From positions 1-9,246 of the forward strand of contig JANNRW010000386.1 in assembly GCA_031401815.1 (NCBI GenBank): DNA of 9,246 nt, written 5' to 3'. The position numbers and the translations under genes are program-made. Under the pieces are notes generated by a model, which saw only the letters and a program-made list of their open reading frames with translations, did not search any database and had not been told where the DNA came from. The first letter of the stretch is position 1; every line of letters begins with the position of its first letter. Origin of the DNA: JANNRW01 sp031401815. Lineage in GTDB: Bacteria > Desulfobacterota > Desulfuromonadia > Geobacterales > DSM-12255. This document shows, piece by piece, positions 1 through 6,217 of the stretch.

Positions 1-54
1 CAAGGGAGGGGGGACTTTGTAGTGCCAAGCACCTATAAGGAAACTCTCTGATTT

Positions 55-78
55 TCTCCGTGTCTCCGTGTCTCTGTG
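55..78. repeat. three-unit 8-bp tandem repeat
   Basis: Two exact copies of TCTCCGTG (55-62, 63-70) are followed by a one-mismatch copy TCTCTGTG (71-78). It lies just downstream of the peroxiredoxin stop codon, in the non-coding stretch 1-102. No stem-loop plus T-run that would make a convincing terminator for the peroxiredoxin is visible here; a small GTGC-caa-GCAC hairpin sits at 22-32. The function is unknown. It may be one copy of a dispersed intergenic repeat, which cannot be judged from one window. Confidence 0.75.
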
Positions 79-102
79 GTGGATTGCGGTTTTTAAGGTC
101 AA

Positions 103-699
103 CTAAGCATGCTTGGCAAGATAGGTCGCTACCCCTTCTGCTGTCGGTTTCATCGCTTCTGCCCCTTCCGACCAGTTGGCCGGACAGACCTGATCGCCGT
201 GTGTTTCAACAAACTGCAGGGCAGTTACCATCCTGATTGCCTCATCAACGCTTCTGCCAAGCGGAAGATCGTTGATAATCGAATGGCGGATAATCCCTCT
301 GGTATCGATCAGAAAGAGGCCGCGAAGCGCTACCGCATCATTGAACAGGATTCCGTAGTTACGGGCTATGTTCTTGTTCAGATCTGCCACAAGCGGATAC
401 TGGATATCACCGATGCCGCCATCCTCAAGCTTGGTGTTTTTCCAGGCAAGATGGGTGAACTTGGAATCTACTGAAACGCCAATTACTTCACAGTTTCTGT
501 TTTTGAACTCGTCAAGTTTCTTGTTGAAAGCGAGTATTTCAGAAGGGCATACAAAAGTGAAATCGAGCGGGTAGAAAAAGAGTACGACGTACTTTCCCTT
601 AAATGCAGAAAGGGTAAGCTGGCCAAAAGTGTTGTCAGGCATGACAGCATCAGCAGTAAAGTCCGGTGCTTCCCGGGTTACAAGTGTACAGGCGCTCAT
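103..699 (-). CDS. typical 2-Cys peroxiredoxin (AhpC/Prx1 group)
   Basis: This cytoplasmic thiol peroxidase reduces hydrogen peroxide, organic peroxides and probably peroxynitrite, and is recycled by a thioredoxin- or AhpF-like partner that is not in this window. At 198 residues it is the usual family length. The peroxidatic motif PLDFTFVCPSE places P44, T48 and the reactive C51; R126 is the conserved active-site arginine; the resolving cysteine is C172 in the motif VCPANW. A GGIG loop (94-97) resembles the GGLG element of hyperoxidation-sensitive Prx enzymes, but the C-terminus ends in YLAKHA without the YF motif, so a robust form is more likely (inference). The ATG at 699 is supported by an AGAGGAG ribosome site (707-713) seven bases upstream. 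It has its own promoter at 744-772, so it need not depend on the iron-sulfur gene upstream. Exact subfamily and reductant are uncertain. Confidence 0.95.
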   Translation of the reverse strand: MSACTLVTREAPDFTADAVMPDNTFGQLTLSAFKGKYVVLFFYPLDFTFVCPSEILAFNKKLDEFKNRNCEVIGVSVDSKFTHLAWKNTKLEDGGIGDIQYPLVADLNKNIARNYGILFNDAVALRGLFLIDTRGIIRHSIINDLPLGRSVDEAIRMVTALQFVETHGDQVCPANWSEGAEAMKPTAEGVATYLAKHA

Positions 700-743
700 G
701 GAATAACTCCTCTATTGGTAAATTAATTGATTGATCTGGCAAA

Positions 744-772
744 AAAATACCAATCAAGTTACACCTTGTCAA
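744..772 (-). promoter_or_regulatory. sigma-70-type promoter of the peroxiredoxin gene
   Basis: Read on the minus strand, a perfect -35 TTGACA (767-772) is followed by a 17-base spacer and a -10 TATTTT (744-749, four of six consensus bases). Transcription would start near 737, giving a leader of about 38 bases that includes the AGAGGAG ribosome site. The promoter lies entirely between the stop codon of the upstream iron-sulfur gene and the peroxiredoxin start. A TTGGTA/TACCAA inverted repeat (715-720 and 748-753) spans the start region; no OxyR- or PerR-like operator was recognised. Confidence 0.7.
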
Positions 773-805
773 GCTAAAAAGATCAAAACTATCCGTTTGG
801 TCTTG

Positions 806-1645
806 TTACCGTATTTCCCCTTTGATTCCGACGGTTATCTCCCTGAAGGGGATCTCCTTGCCGCTTGCCGCCAGAGCCTGTCTGGCGGCCATGACTATTC
901 CGCCACAGCAGGGGACTTCCATTCTCATGACTGTTATGCTCTTTATGGAAGAGACCTTGAAGAGTTCGGTCAGCTTTTGCAGGTAAAAATTGTTGTCATC
1001 AAGTTTGGGGCAACCTATGACAACAGCTTTTCCGGCCAGAAAATCCTTATGGAAATCAGAATAGGCAAATGGGACGCAGTCAGCTGCAATCAGGAGGTCG
1101 GCGTTCTGGAAGTATGGCGCTGTCGTCGGCACAAGATGGAGCTGCACCGGCCACTGCCCAAGCATGCTCTGGCGGCTCCCTGCGTCTGTCTGCAGATCTC
1201 CGGATGGAGGGGCGAAACTCATTGCCCTTGAACCTGGACATCCCCCTCCGTGACCATGATGATGCCCTTTGCCGTGGTTTCCGTCATGTTCATGATGTTC
1301 GTGGTGTCCATGGTGTTTATGATGTCCATCGTCCCCATGACTGTGATGATCGTGTTTGCCATGCCTTGAATCATGCCCGCCATGATGATGATCAGTAGTA
1401 TTACCTGAAGCCTGCAAATGCTCCTCTACAGCAGCTTCGTCAAACTCGTCTGCGTCTCGCTCTATGATACGGATTGCATCTTTCGGGCAGTCGCCAAGGC
1501 AGGCACCTAGTCCGTCACAGAGGTTATCCGCCGAGAGCACCGCCTTGCCGTTCACTATCTTGATCGCCCCTTCAGCGCAGGCCGGGACGCAGAGGCCGCA
1601 GCCATTACATTTTTCCTGATCAATTTCAACAATTTTTCTCAACAT
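806..1645 (-). CDS. FrdX-like two-domain iron-sulfur protein with histidine-rich insert
   Basis: This 279-residue soluble protein probably carries electrons or senses redox/NO state; no member of the family is known to me with a proven reaction. Residues 1-65 are a ferredoxin domain: motif I has C13, C16, C19 and C23, and motif II has C43, C49 and C53 followed by Pro, with L46 where the second cysteine would normally stand. A linker with 23 histidines between residues 86 and 132 (bases 1250-1390) follows, then a CPGS motif (C136). Residues 165-279 form a second domain with C190, C212 (GCPK) and a CCGG motif (C246, C247). This layout matches ferredoxin-like proteins of anaerobes, called FrdX where found beside hybrid cluster protein genes (assignment by memory, moderate confidence). 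Those relatives have a short linker, so the insert is odd. The ATG at 1645 is preceded by AAGGAG (1655-1660). The gene follows ygbA by 95 bases on the same strand, so cotranscription is plausible. Confidence 0.85.
   Translation of the reverse strand: MLRKIVEIDQEKCNGCGLCVPACAEGAIKIVNGKAVLSADNLCDGLGACLGDCPKDAIRIIERDADEFDEAAVEEHLQASGNTTDHHHGGHDSRHGKHDHHSHGDDGHHKHHGHHEHHEHDGNHGKGHHHGHGGGCPGSRAMSFAPPSGDLQTDAGSRQSMLGQWPVQLHLVPTTAPYFQNADLLIAADCVPFAYSDFHKDFLAGKAVVIGCPKLDDNNFYLQKLTELFKVSSIKSITVMRMEVPCCGGIVMAARQALAASGKEIPFREITVGIKGEIR
1250..1390 (-). other. histidine-rich linker coding segment
   Basis: Residues 86-132 of the iron-sulfur protein contain 23 histidines in 47 residues, mixed with Gly, Asp, Glu and Lys and with no hydrophobic residue. 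His, Gly and Asp/Glu-rich tracts of this type bind Ni, Co, Zn or Cu in unrelated proteins such as HypB and SlyD. The DNA is rich in CAT/CAC codons and near-repeats of ATG-containing words on the plus strand, which suggests growth by short-repeat slippage. The frame stays open through it, so the protein is not obviously broken. Confidence 0.85.
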
Positions 1646-1740
1646 GATTTTTTTCTCCTTAAACTATGGCAGCTTTCAACTGCCGGTTTCTGTGATTGTG
1701 TCAGGTATCTGTTTTACTTCAGGCTTCAACCTTCGGCCTA

Positions 1741-2106
1741 TCAACCTGCATAATAGTGCCATAGATAATCAAGCCTGCCTTTAAGCAGCATTTTACGTCC
1801 GGAAAAAGCCATGATTTCACGGATCTTCTGACGATATTCAGGTTTGTAGCAGTGAATATGGCATTTTTTGCAGGAAGGTTTCGGCTCCAGAGGGCATAAA
1901 GCCCTCTTTCTGATCCCATGCTCCAGTATTGCCATGCAGTCAGGACAAATCACAGCTTTTTTATTGAAAGCCGAACAAAGCTCCTTTGGCAGCGGGTGGA
2001 ACAGAGTCTTCTCCTCTGCGTGATGAGACTGGCAGTAAAGATGAATAAAGCTGGCCAGAATTTTCAGATCTTTCAGATGTCGCCCTGTGAGCTGTTCCAT
2101 GGTCAA
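1741..2106 (-). CDS. ygbA: YgbA family protein (nitrosative-stress associated)
   Basis: This small cysteine-rich cytoplasmic protein belongs, by its motif pattern, to the YgbA family (also named for a nitrous-oxide-stimulated promoter), whose enteric members are induced by nitric oxide; the molecular role is not settled. Visible features are C54-x2-C57, then RxxxCP with C71, then C79-x2-C82-x3-C86-Tyr, together with H83 and H85: a probable metal-binding knuckle. H28, H29 and E31 lie in the short N-terminal helix region. Two starts are possible. A TTG at 2106 gives 121 residues and lies ten bases from AGGAG (2117-2121). The ATG at 2100 gives 119 residues but is sixteen bases from that site. 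The TTG is preferred if the transcript carries the AGGAG. The gene is divergent from pcnB (81 bases between starts) and precedes the iron-sulfur gene on the same strand. Family assignment is from pattern memory, fairly sure. Confidence 0.82.
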   Translation of the reverse strand: MTMEQLTGRHLKDLKILASFIHLYCQSHHAEEKTLFHPLPKELCSAFNKKAVICPDCMAILEHGIRKRALCPLEPKPSCKKCHIHCYKPEYRQKIREIMAFSGRKMLLKGRLDYLWHYYAG

Positions 2107-2112
2107 ACTATA
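2107..2112 (-). promoter_or_regulatory. candidate -10 element of ygbA
   Basis: On the minus strand these bases read TATAGT, five of six matches to TATAAT. Transcription would start near 2100, at the ATG alternative start of ygbA, and the palindrome at 2136-2147 would then be centred about 41.5 bases upstream, the usual position for a class II Crp/Fnr activator. This would make the message leaderless and the AGGAG at 2117-2121 irrelevant. The two readings exclude each other and sequence alone cannot decide. Confidence 0.35.
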
Positions 2113-2135
2113 AACTCTCCTGAAAATATTGCTAA

Positions 2136-2147
2136 TGACTCAAGTCA
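2136..2147. promoter_or_regulatory. Crp/Fnr-type palindromic operator
   Basis: A perfect inverted repeat TGACT-ca-AGTCA, which can also be written as TGAC-N4-GTCA, sits between the divergent ygbA and pcnB genes. The half-site and four-base spacing match the general Fnr/Dnr/HcpR pattern (TTGAY-N4-RTCAA). Given that ygbA and the FrdX-like gene are the sort of targets such NO-responsive regulators control, assignment to ygbA is more likely than to pcnB. The regulator itself is not in the window. It could also be a chance 12-base palindrome. Confidence 0.55.
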
Positions 2148-2187
2148 AATTCAGCACTTTGTCTTTCCCTGTGAAGTATGGTAAAAA

Positions 2188-3555
2188 ATGAACTCCATGA
2201 AAAAATCAGAAACAAATATAATCAGACGCTCCAGCCACAATATCTCCCGCCAGCTTATCTCACCAAACGCGCTTAAAACCCTTTACCGATTGCGGGACAA
2301 TGGTTTCGCAGCCTGTCTTGTCGGCGGATGCGTCAGAGATCTGCTCCTCGGGCGTATCCCCAAGGATTTTGATATTGCAACTGATGCGACTCCCAGCCAG
2401 ATAAAGCGGATTTTCAGGAACTGCAGACTGATAGGACGCCGTTTTCGTCTGGCTCATCTGCACTTTAAAGATGAGATCCTGGAGGTTGCTACTTACCGGG
2501 CGAATTTTATTGAGGCGGAGTTACCTGAGAGTGACGAGAGTGAGGAGGTTGCAGAATCCCCGGTCACTTCCGAGCATCATCACCGGCATCATCATAAGGT
2601 AATCAAGAGCGAAGATGGCGTAATCCTAAGGGACAATCTCTTCGGGAGTGCTGAAGAGGATGCCTGGCGCCGCGACTTTACCATCAATGCACTATCCTAC
2701 AACATAACAGATTTTTCCATTGTTGATTATGTCGGCGGCATTGAAGACCTGAAGCTTGGGATTATCCGCACCATCGGTGATCCGGGTGAACGATTTACCG
2801 AAGATCCAGTCAGGATGATCAGGGCAATCAGGTTTGCCGGGCTTCTGGAGTTCAGCATCGAAAAACATACCTGGCAAGCTCTGCTTGAGATGGCTGACAG
2901 CATCGGCAGAGCCTCCCCTGCAAGACTTTTTGATGAACTGCTGAAGCTCTTCCTCTGCGGGGAGGGGGAGAAGTGCGGAGAACTTTTTTCACAAAGCGGC
3001 CTCTTTGCAGCTATTTTCCCGCAAGTCGCTGAATGGCTCGTCACCAATCAGGAAAGAACATTTAATAAGGCGCTCAGTCTGGTCAATCTACAGATCAGAA
3101 GTAATCGGCAAATCTCTCCAGCGCTCCTTCTGGCGCTTCTTTTCGGAGATTATCTTGCTGAAAAAGGGGCTCTGTTTCTAGGCAGAGGTGCTCGCCCTCA
3201 AGAGAGCGTAGACATGTCGGTAGCTGAATTCATGCAGGAGATTTCCGGCAAGCTGATGGTGCCGCAGAAAAGCGTCATCCGGTTGAGAGAGATCCTTTTG
3301 ATGCAGCAACGATTTACCCGCATGCCGGGACGAAAACCAGAAGCAGTCGCAGCCCGGCCAGGGTTCAAGGAGGCGCTGGAGTATCTGAAATTCTGTTCTG
3401 CATCGGATAAATCGCTGGAAAAGGCGAGTAGCTGGTGGGAGCGTCTGGCTGAAAAAGCTCCGTCGGTAGTAGCGGGAGATGCTGAAACAGAATCAGATGC
3501 GGCTACAGCCAGAACAGGGAAAAAACGTAAGCGTCGAAGAAGGAGAGCAAGATAA
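2188..3555 (+). CDS. pcnB: poly(A) polymerase / tRNA nucleotidyltransferase family (PcnB type)
   Basis: This is a class II nucleotidyltransferase that adds adenylates to RNA 3' ends, marking RNA for decay. The head domain shows LVGGCVRDLLLG (G46, G47) and the catalytic DFD pair (D60, D62). LIGRRFRLAHLHF (81-93) is the signature that separates poly(A) polymerases from CCA-adding enzymes. LRDNLFGSAEEDAWRRDFTINAL (within 147-169) and DPVRMIRAIRFA (206-217) are the neck and template motifs. A histidine-rich loop with six histidines lies at 130-136, where other PcnB proteins also have a variable loop. The C-terminus is a very basic tail (about 443-455), also usual for PcnB and probably RNA-binding. 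Geobacter is known to have separate C-adding, A-adding and poly(A) enzymes, which fits. The ATG at 2188 has only a weak ribosome site; a second ATG at 2197 would remove three residues. hemB follows after 69 bases. Confidence 0.9.
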   Translation: MNSMKKSETNIIRRSSHNISRQLISPNALKTLYRLRDNGFAACLVGGCVRDLLLGRIPKDFDIATDATPSQIKRIFRNCRLIGRRFRLAHLHFKDEILEVATYRANFIEAELPESDESEEVAESPVTSEHHHRHHHKVIKSEDGVILRDNLFGSAEEDAWRRDFTINALSYNITDFSIVDYVGGIEDLKLGIIRTIGDPGERFTEDPVRMIRAIRFAGLLEFSIEKHTWQALLEMADSIGRASPARLFDELLKLFLCGEGEKCGELFSQSGLFAAIFPQVAEWLVTNQERTFNKALSLVNLQIRSNRQISPALLLALLFGDYLAEKGALFLGRGARPQESVDMSVAEFMQEISGKLMVPQKSVIRLREILLMQQRFTRMPGRKPEAVAARPGFKEALEYLKFCSASDKSLEKASSWWERLAEKAPSVVAGDAETESDAATARTGKKRKRRRRRAR

Positions 3556-3624
3556 ATGATTTGAGCAGATACAGGGTCTGTTGTATATTAACTGGCAAAC
3601 AAGTTTCTAATAAAAGGGGTCATC

Positions 3625-4605
3625 ATGTTCTATCCACAATATCGCGCCCGCCGAATCAGAGGAAAAGAGGTCTTTCGTAAAATGGTCAGGGAGACTACCC
3701 TCTCGGTTAACGACCTGATCTATCCCATGTTTTCAGCCTTTGGCAAGGGGATCAAAAAAGAGATCTCCTCCATGCCGGGCATCTATCAGCAATCGATTGA
3801 AAACATTGTCGCAGAAGCTCAGGAGGCTTTTGAGCTGGGAGTGCCGGCGGTGATTCTCTTTGGAATTCCGGAGACAAAGGATGCTGTCGGCAGCGACGCT
3901 TATTGTGATACCGGGATTATTCAGGAGACCATTCGTGCCCTGAAAAAAGGGGTGCCGGGACTGGCGGTCATTACTGATGTCTGCATGTGCGAATACACTG
4001 ATCATGGTCATTGCGGGATCATTAAGGATGGCGATGTAGATAACGACCCTACCCTGGAACTACTGGCAAAAGAGGCTCTTTCCCATGCCCAGGCAGGTGC
4101 CGACATGGTAGCGCCGTCCGACATGATGGATGGCCGGGTGGCAGCCATCAGGGAGATACTTGATGAAAACGGCTTTGACAAGATCCCGGTCATGAGCTAT
4201 GCCGTCAAGTACGCTTCCGGCTACTACGGCCCATTCCGTGAAGCAGCAGAATCAACGCCGCAGTTTGGTGACCGGCGCTCCTACCAGATGGATCCGGCAA
4301 ACCGTCGCGAAGGGATTCGCGAAGCACGAATGGATGTGGAGGAGGGGGCTGACATCATCATGGTCAAGCCGGGGCTCCCCTATCTTGATATTGTCCGAGA
4401 CCTTCGCAATGAATTCGATCTGCCGATAGCTGTTTACAATGTTTCCGGTGAGTACAGCATGCTGAAAGCTGCTGCCAGAAACGGCTGGATTGACGAAGAG
4501 CGGGTTATCATGGAGACCATGATCTCTTTCAAGAGAGCTGGCGCCGACATAATTCTGACCTACCATGCAAAAGAGGTTGCCAAGCTGTTGAAAAAAGGGT
4601 GGTAA
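3625..4605 (+). CDS. hemB: porphobilinogen synthase (delta-aminolevulinic acid dehydratase)
   Basis: HemB condenses two molecules of 5-aminolevulinate into porphobilinogen, an early cytoplasmic step to haem, sirohaem and cobamides. At 326 residues it has full family length. The two Schiff-base lysines are K195 (in SYAVKYASGYYGPF) and K248 (in MVKPGLPYLD). C120, C122 and C130 in the segment DVCMCEYTDHGHCG form the three-cysteine zinc site, so this is the zinc-dependent type rather than the Asp-rich magnesium type. The ATG at 3625 follows AAGGGG (3614-3619) by five bases. It lies 69 bases after pcnB with no terminator visible between them, so readthrough is possible. A large demand for haem for c-type cytochromes would be expected in a Geobacter-like organism (inference). 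Confidence 0.97.
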   Translation: MFYPQYRARRIRGKEVFRKMVRETTLSVNDLIYPMFSAFGKGIKKEISSMPGIYQQSIENIVAEAQEAFELGVPAVILFGIPETKDAVGSDAYCDTGIIQETIRALKKGVPGLAVITDVCMCEYTDHGHCGIIKDGDVDNDPTLELLAKEALSHAQAGADMVAPSDMMDGRVAAIREILDENGFDKIPVMSYAVKYASGYYGPFREAAESTPQFGDRRSYQMDPANRREGIREARMDVEEGADIIMVKPGLPYLDIVRDLRNEFDLPIAVYNVSGEYSMLKAAARNGWIDEERVIMETMISFKRAGADIILTYHAKEVAKLLKKGW

Positions 4606-4619
4606 GGGAGTTCAATCTT

Positions 4620-4637
4620 TTGACTTTTCCTTGTCAA
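4620..4637. repeat. TTGAC-N8-GTCAA inverted repeat
   Basis: Perfect five-base arms TTGAC (4620-4624) and GTCAA (4633-4637) flank a pyrimidine-only spacer, fifteen bases after the hemB stop and 71 bases before the MBL-fold gene. The arms equal an Fnr-like half-site but the eight-base spacing is wrong for Crp/Fnr proteins. The stem is short, A/T-rich and has no T-run after it, so it is a poor terminator. It may be an operator for another dimeric regulator or chance. The gap 4606-4708 shows only weak promoter-like boxes (for example TATAAC at 4683-4688 without a good -35). Confidence 0.4.
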
Positions 4638-4708
4638 CATGATACACAGAAGCACTTTATGCAATGAAAATCGCGTCGTTTCTATAACCGGAAAATATTG
4701 AGAACCCT

Positions 4709-6178
4709 ATGAGTGCCAGTCAAGGCATAACGGTAAGAGTACTGGGGGATTACGGCCCCTTTTCCCGGATTGGAAAGAGTATCGGCTATCAGGTCACTAT
4801 TGGCGACAGCTGCTATCTCGTTGACTGCGGCTCCCCGGTCTTCCAGAAGTTCGGCGGCCATGGGCTCAAAACTATCAAGGGTCTGATAATCACACACTGT
4901 CACGATGACCATAAGCGCTGGTTTTCAGACTTTGCCCTTTTCAACAGATATGCGCCCGATGTCAATCATCGACTGCCTTTAATGACTTCCGAGAAGGTGA
5001 ACCAGTCCCTTGCAACCGGATCGGCTCCAGCACTCTCCATGAGTCTCGATGTGGACTGTATGCGCATCATTGACATTCCTTACGATGAATATATCGATTT
5101 TACCTCGATCGCGCCAAAGCCCAGGTACCGGATAGAGCAAAAGATTGAACAGGATGGAACGTCTCGGCTTATGGTTGTTGATCAGGAAGAACGCCCCCTT
5201 TCTCCTGACCGGGCAAAGATCTTTATTGGCTCAAGCGGTGTGCCGCGGATGCTGTTCAGAGACCCACCTTCCGGCGAATGGGTCGAACCGGAGAGTTTTT
5301 ACCCGTTTTCATCAGATATCTTTTATGAAAAGAAAAAGAGTCTATACAGAGACATAGAAGGATTTACCATTGAAGCGATCAATGCGCCGGTCTGGCATGG
5401 AGTACCGAGTATCGGAGTGAAGTTCTGCACGGGAGAAGAGACTCTCATCTTCAGCGCCGATACCAACCATGATCTGGAACTCTGGACTGAGATGTACAGC
5501 CGCAAGATCCCCCAGAACATGCAGGTGAGCGCTGCCCGGTTTGCCGAGTCCGGGATTATTTTCGGCGATATAAACGACTATATCGAAAGGATCTGGAGCA
5601 AGGAGCGCTTCAGTGATGCGGTTGATTCTTTCAAAGACGCGATAGTCATTCATGATATTTATCTGCGAAAGAGCGTTGTTCACACAGACTACCGCAGACT
5701 GAACCATACGACCCTTGATCGCTCCAAAACCATTCTTACACATAGTCCTGACAAGATGACCTCGAATTGGTTTCTGAGCGAAGCAGACAAGGAGTTCAGA
5801 ATATCCGGCGGGACTTTCTGCGAAATAGTCAATGGAGAAGATCTGCCCATAATTGGTGATTATTTTCATAAAGAAGACGGCAGATACTTTGTATGTTTCA
5901 AAAATGATGGAGCCTCTCATGCTGTGTATGAGTGTGATGCCATTTTGAGCCTTTCAACTGACCCTTACCGGGGTGATGGCACTCTGCAGACACATATCGA
6001 CATCTATGAAGATATACATGGGCAGTATTTTCCGAAGCTTGATGACGGGAGCAGTTATTATTCCCGACGGCCGGATGGCAGGGTCGAACTTCTGGAGTAC
6101 AATCATAACGGCAGCAGCGGGAGAGTAGTTGCAGATCAGCGTCCACGGCTGACCGAAGAATTTTTTTCAAGAAGCTGA
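4709..6178 (+). CDS. large metallo-beta-lactamase-fold protein, function unknown
   Basis: This is a predicted soluble metal-dependent hydrolase of 489 residues without a signal peptide or membrane segment. All MBL motifs are present in RNase Z/PhnP-like order: D40 in YLVDCG, the HxHxDH set H63, H65, D67 and H68, H230 in PVWHGVPSIG, D251 in IFSADT, and H345 in ILTHSPD, so it is probably active with two metals. Between the HxHxDH motif and H230 there are about 125 more residues than a compact MBL core needs (roughly 90-215). Residues about 365-489 form an extra acidic, Tyr-rich, probably beta-strand-rich domain that I do not recognise. Substrate could be a phosphodiester, lactone or thioester; nothing in the sequence chooses. 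The ATG at 4709 has no clear ribosome site. Codon use is far less GC-ending than in dapL. It stands between hemB and dapA, and dapA starts 39 bases later, so cotranscription with dapA is possible. Confidence 0.85.
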   Translation: MSASQGITVRVLGDYGPFSRIGKSIGYQVTIGDSCYLVDCGSPVFQKFGGHGLKTIKGLIITHCHDDHKRWFSDFALFNRYAPDVNHRLPLMTSEKVNQSLATGSAPALSMSLDVDCMRIIDIPYDEYIDFTSIAPKPRYRIEQKIEQDGTSRLMVVDQEERPLSPDRAKIFIGSSGVPRMLFRDPPSGEWVEPESFYPFSSDIFYEKKKSLYRDIEGFTIEAINAPVWHGVPSIGVKFCTGEETLIFSADTNHDLELWTEMYSRKIPQNMQVSAARFAESGIIFGDINDYIERIWSKERFSDAVDSFKDAIVIHDIYLRKSVVHTDYRRLNHTTLDRSKTILTHSPDKMTSNWFLSEADKEFRISGGTFCEIVNGEDLPIIGDYFHKEDGRYFVCFKNDGASHAVYECDAILSLSTDPYRGDGTLQTHIDIYEDIHGQYFPKLDDGSSYYSRRPDGRVELLEYNHNGSSGRVVADQRPRLTEEFFSRS

Positions 6179-6217
6179 ACTATCAAGGGAGTATTTTTTA
6201 CGTAAGGGGGATTAACC

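Noticed and set aside
731..1231. Plus-strand open frame of 166 codons over the peroxiredoxin promoter and the iron-sulfur gene
   Set aside because: It overlaps a gene with clear cluster motifs and has no ribosome site or family pattern.
1685..1705. TGA-TTGTG-TCA as a second Fnr-like site before the iron-sulfur gene
   Set aside because: The spacing is five bases and the half-sites are only three bases long, so it is not a convincing operator.
1667..1740. Small hairpins (GGCAG/CTGCC and AGGC/GCCT) between ygbA and the iron-sulfur gene as a terminator
   Set aside because: The stems are four to five base pairs and no T-run follows on the minus strand, so cotranscription remains more likely.
1918..2184. 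Plus-strand open frame of 88 codons opposite ygbA
   Set aside because: It is antisense to ygbA and runs over the regulatory gap; the protein has no recognisable feature.
2575..2598. Histidine cluster in PcnB as a second metal-binding insert linked to the one in the iron-sulfur protein
   Set aside because: It falls in a loop that is variable and often His-containing in PcnB proteins, and is short; a link between the two is not supported.
5342..5920. Minus-strand open frame of 192 codons inside the MBL gene
   Set aside because: The plus-strand frame holds the full set of MBL metal ligands; the antisense product shows no motif.
6179..6217. Lysine riboswitch ahead of dapA
   Set aside because: The gap to the preceding gene is only 39 bases, far too short for the aptamer.
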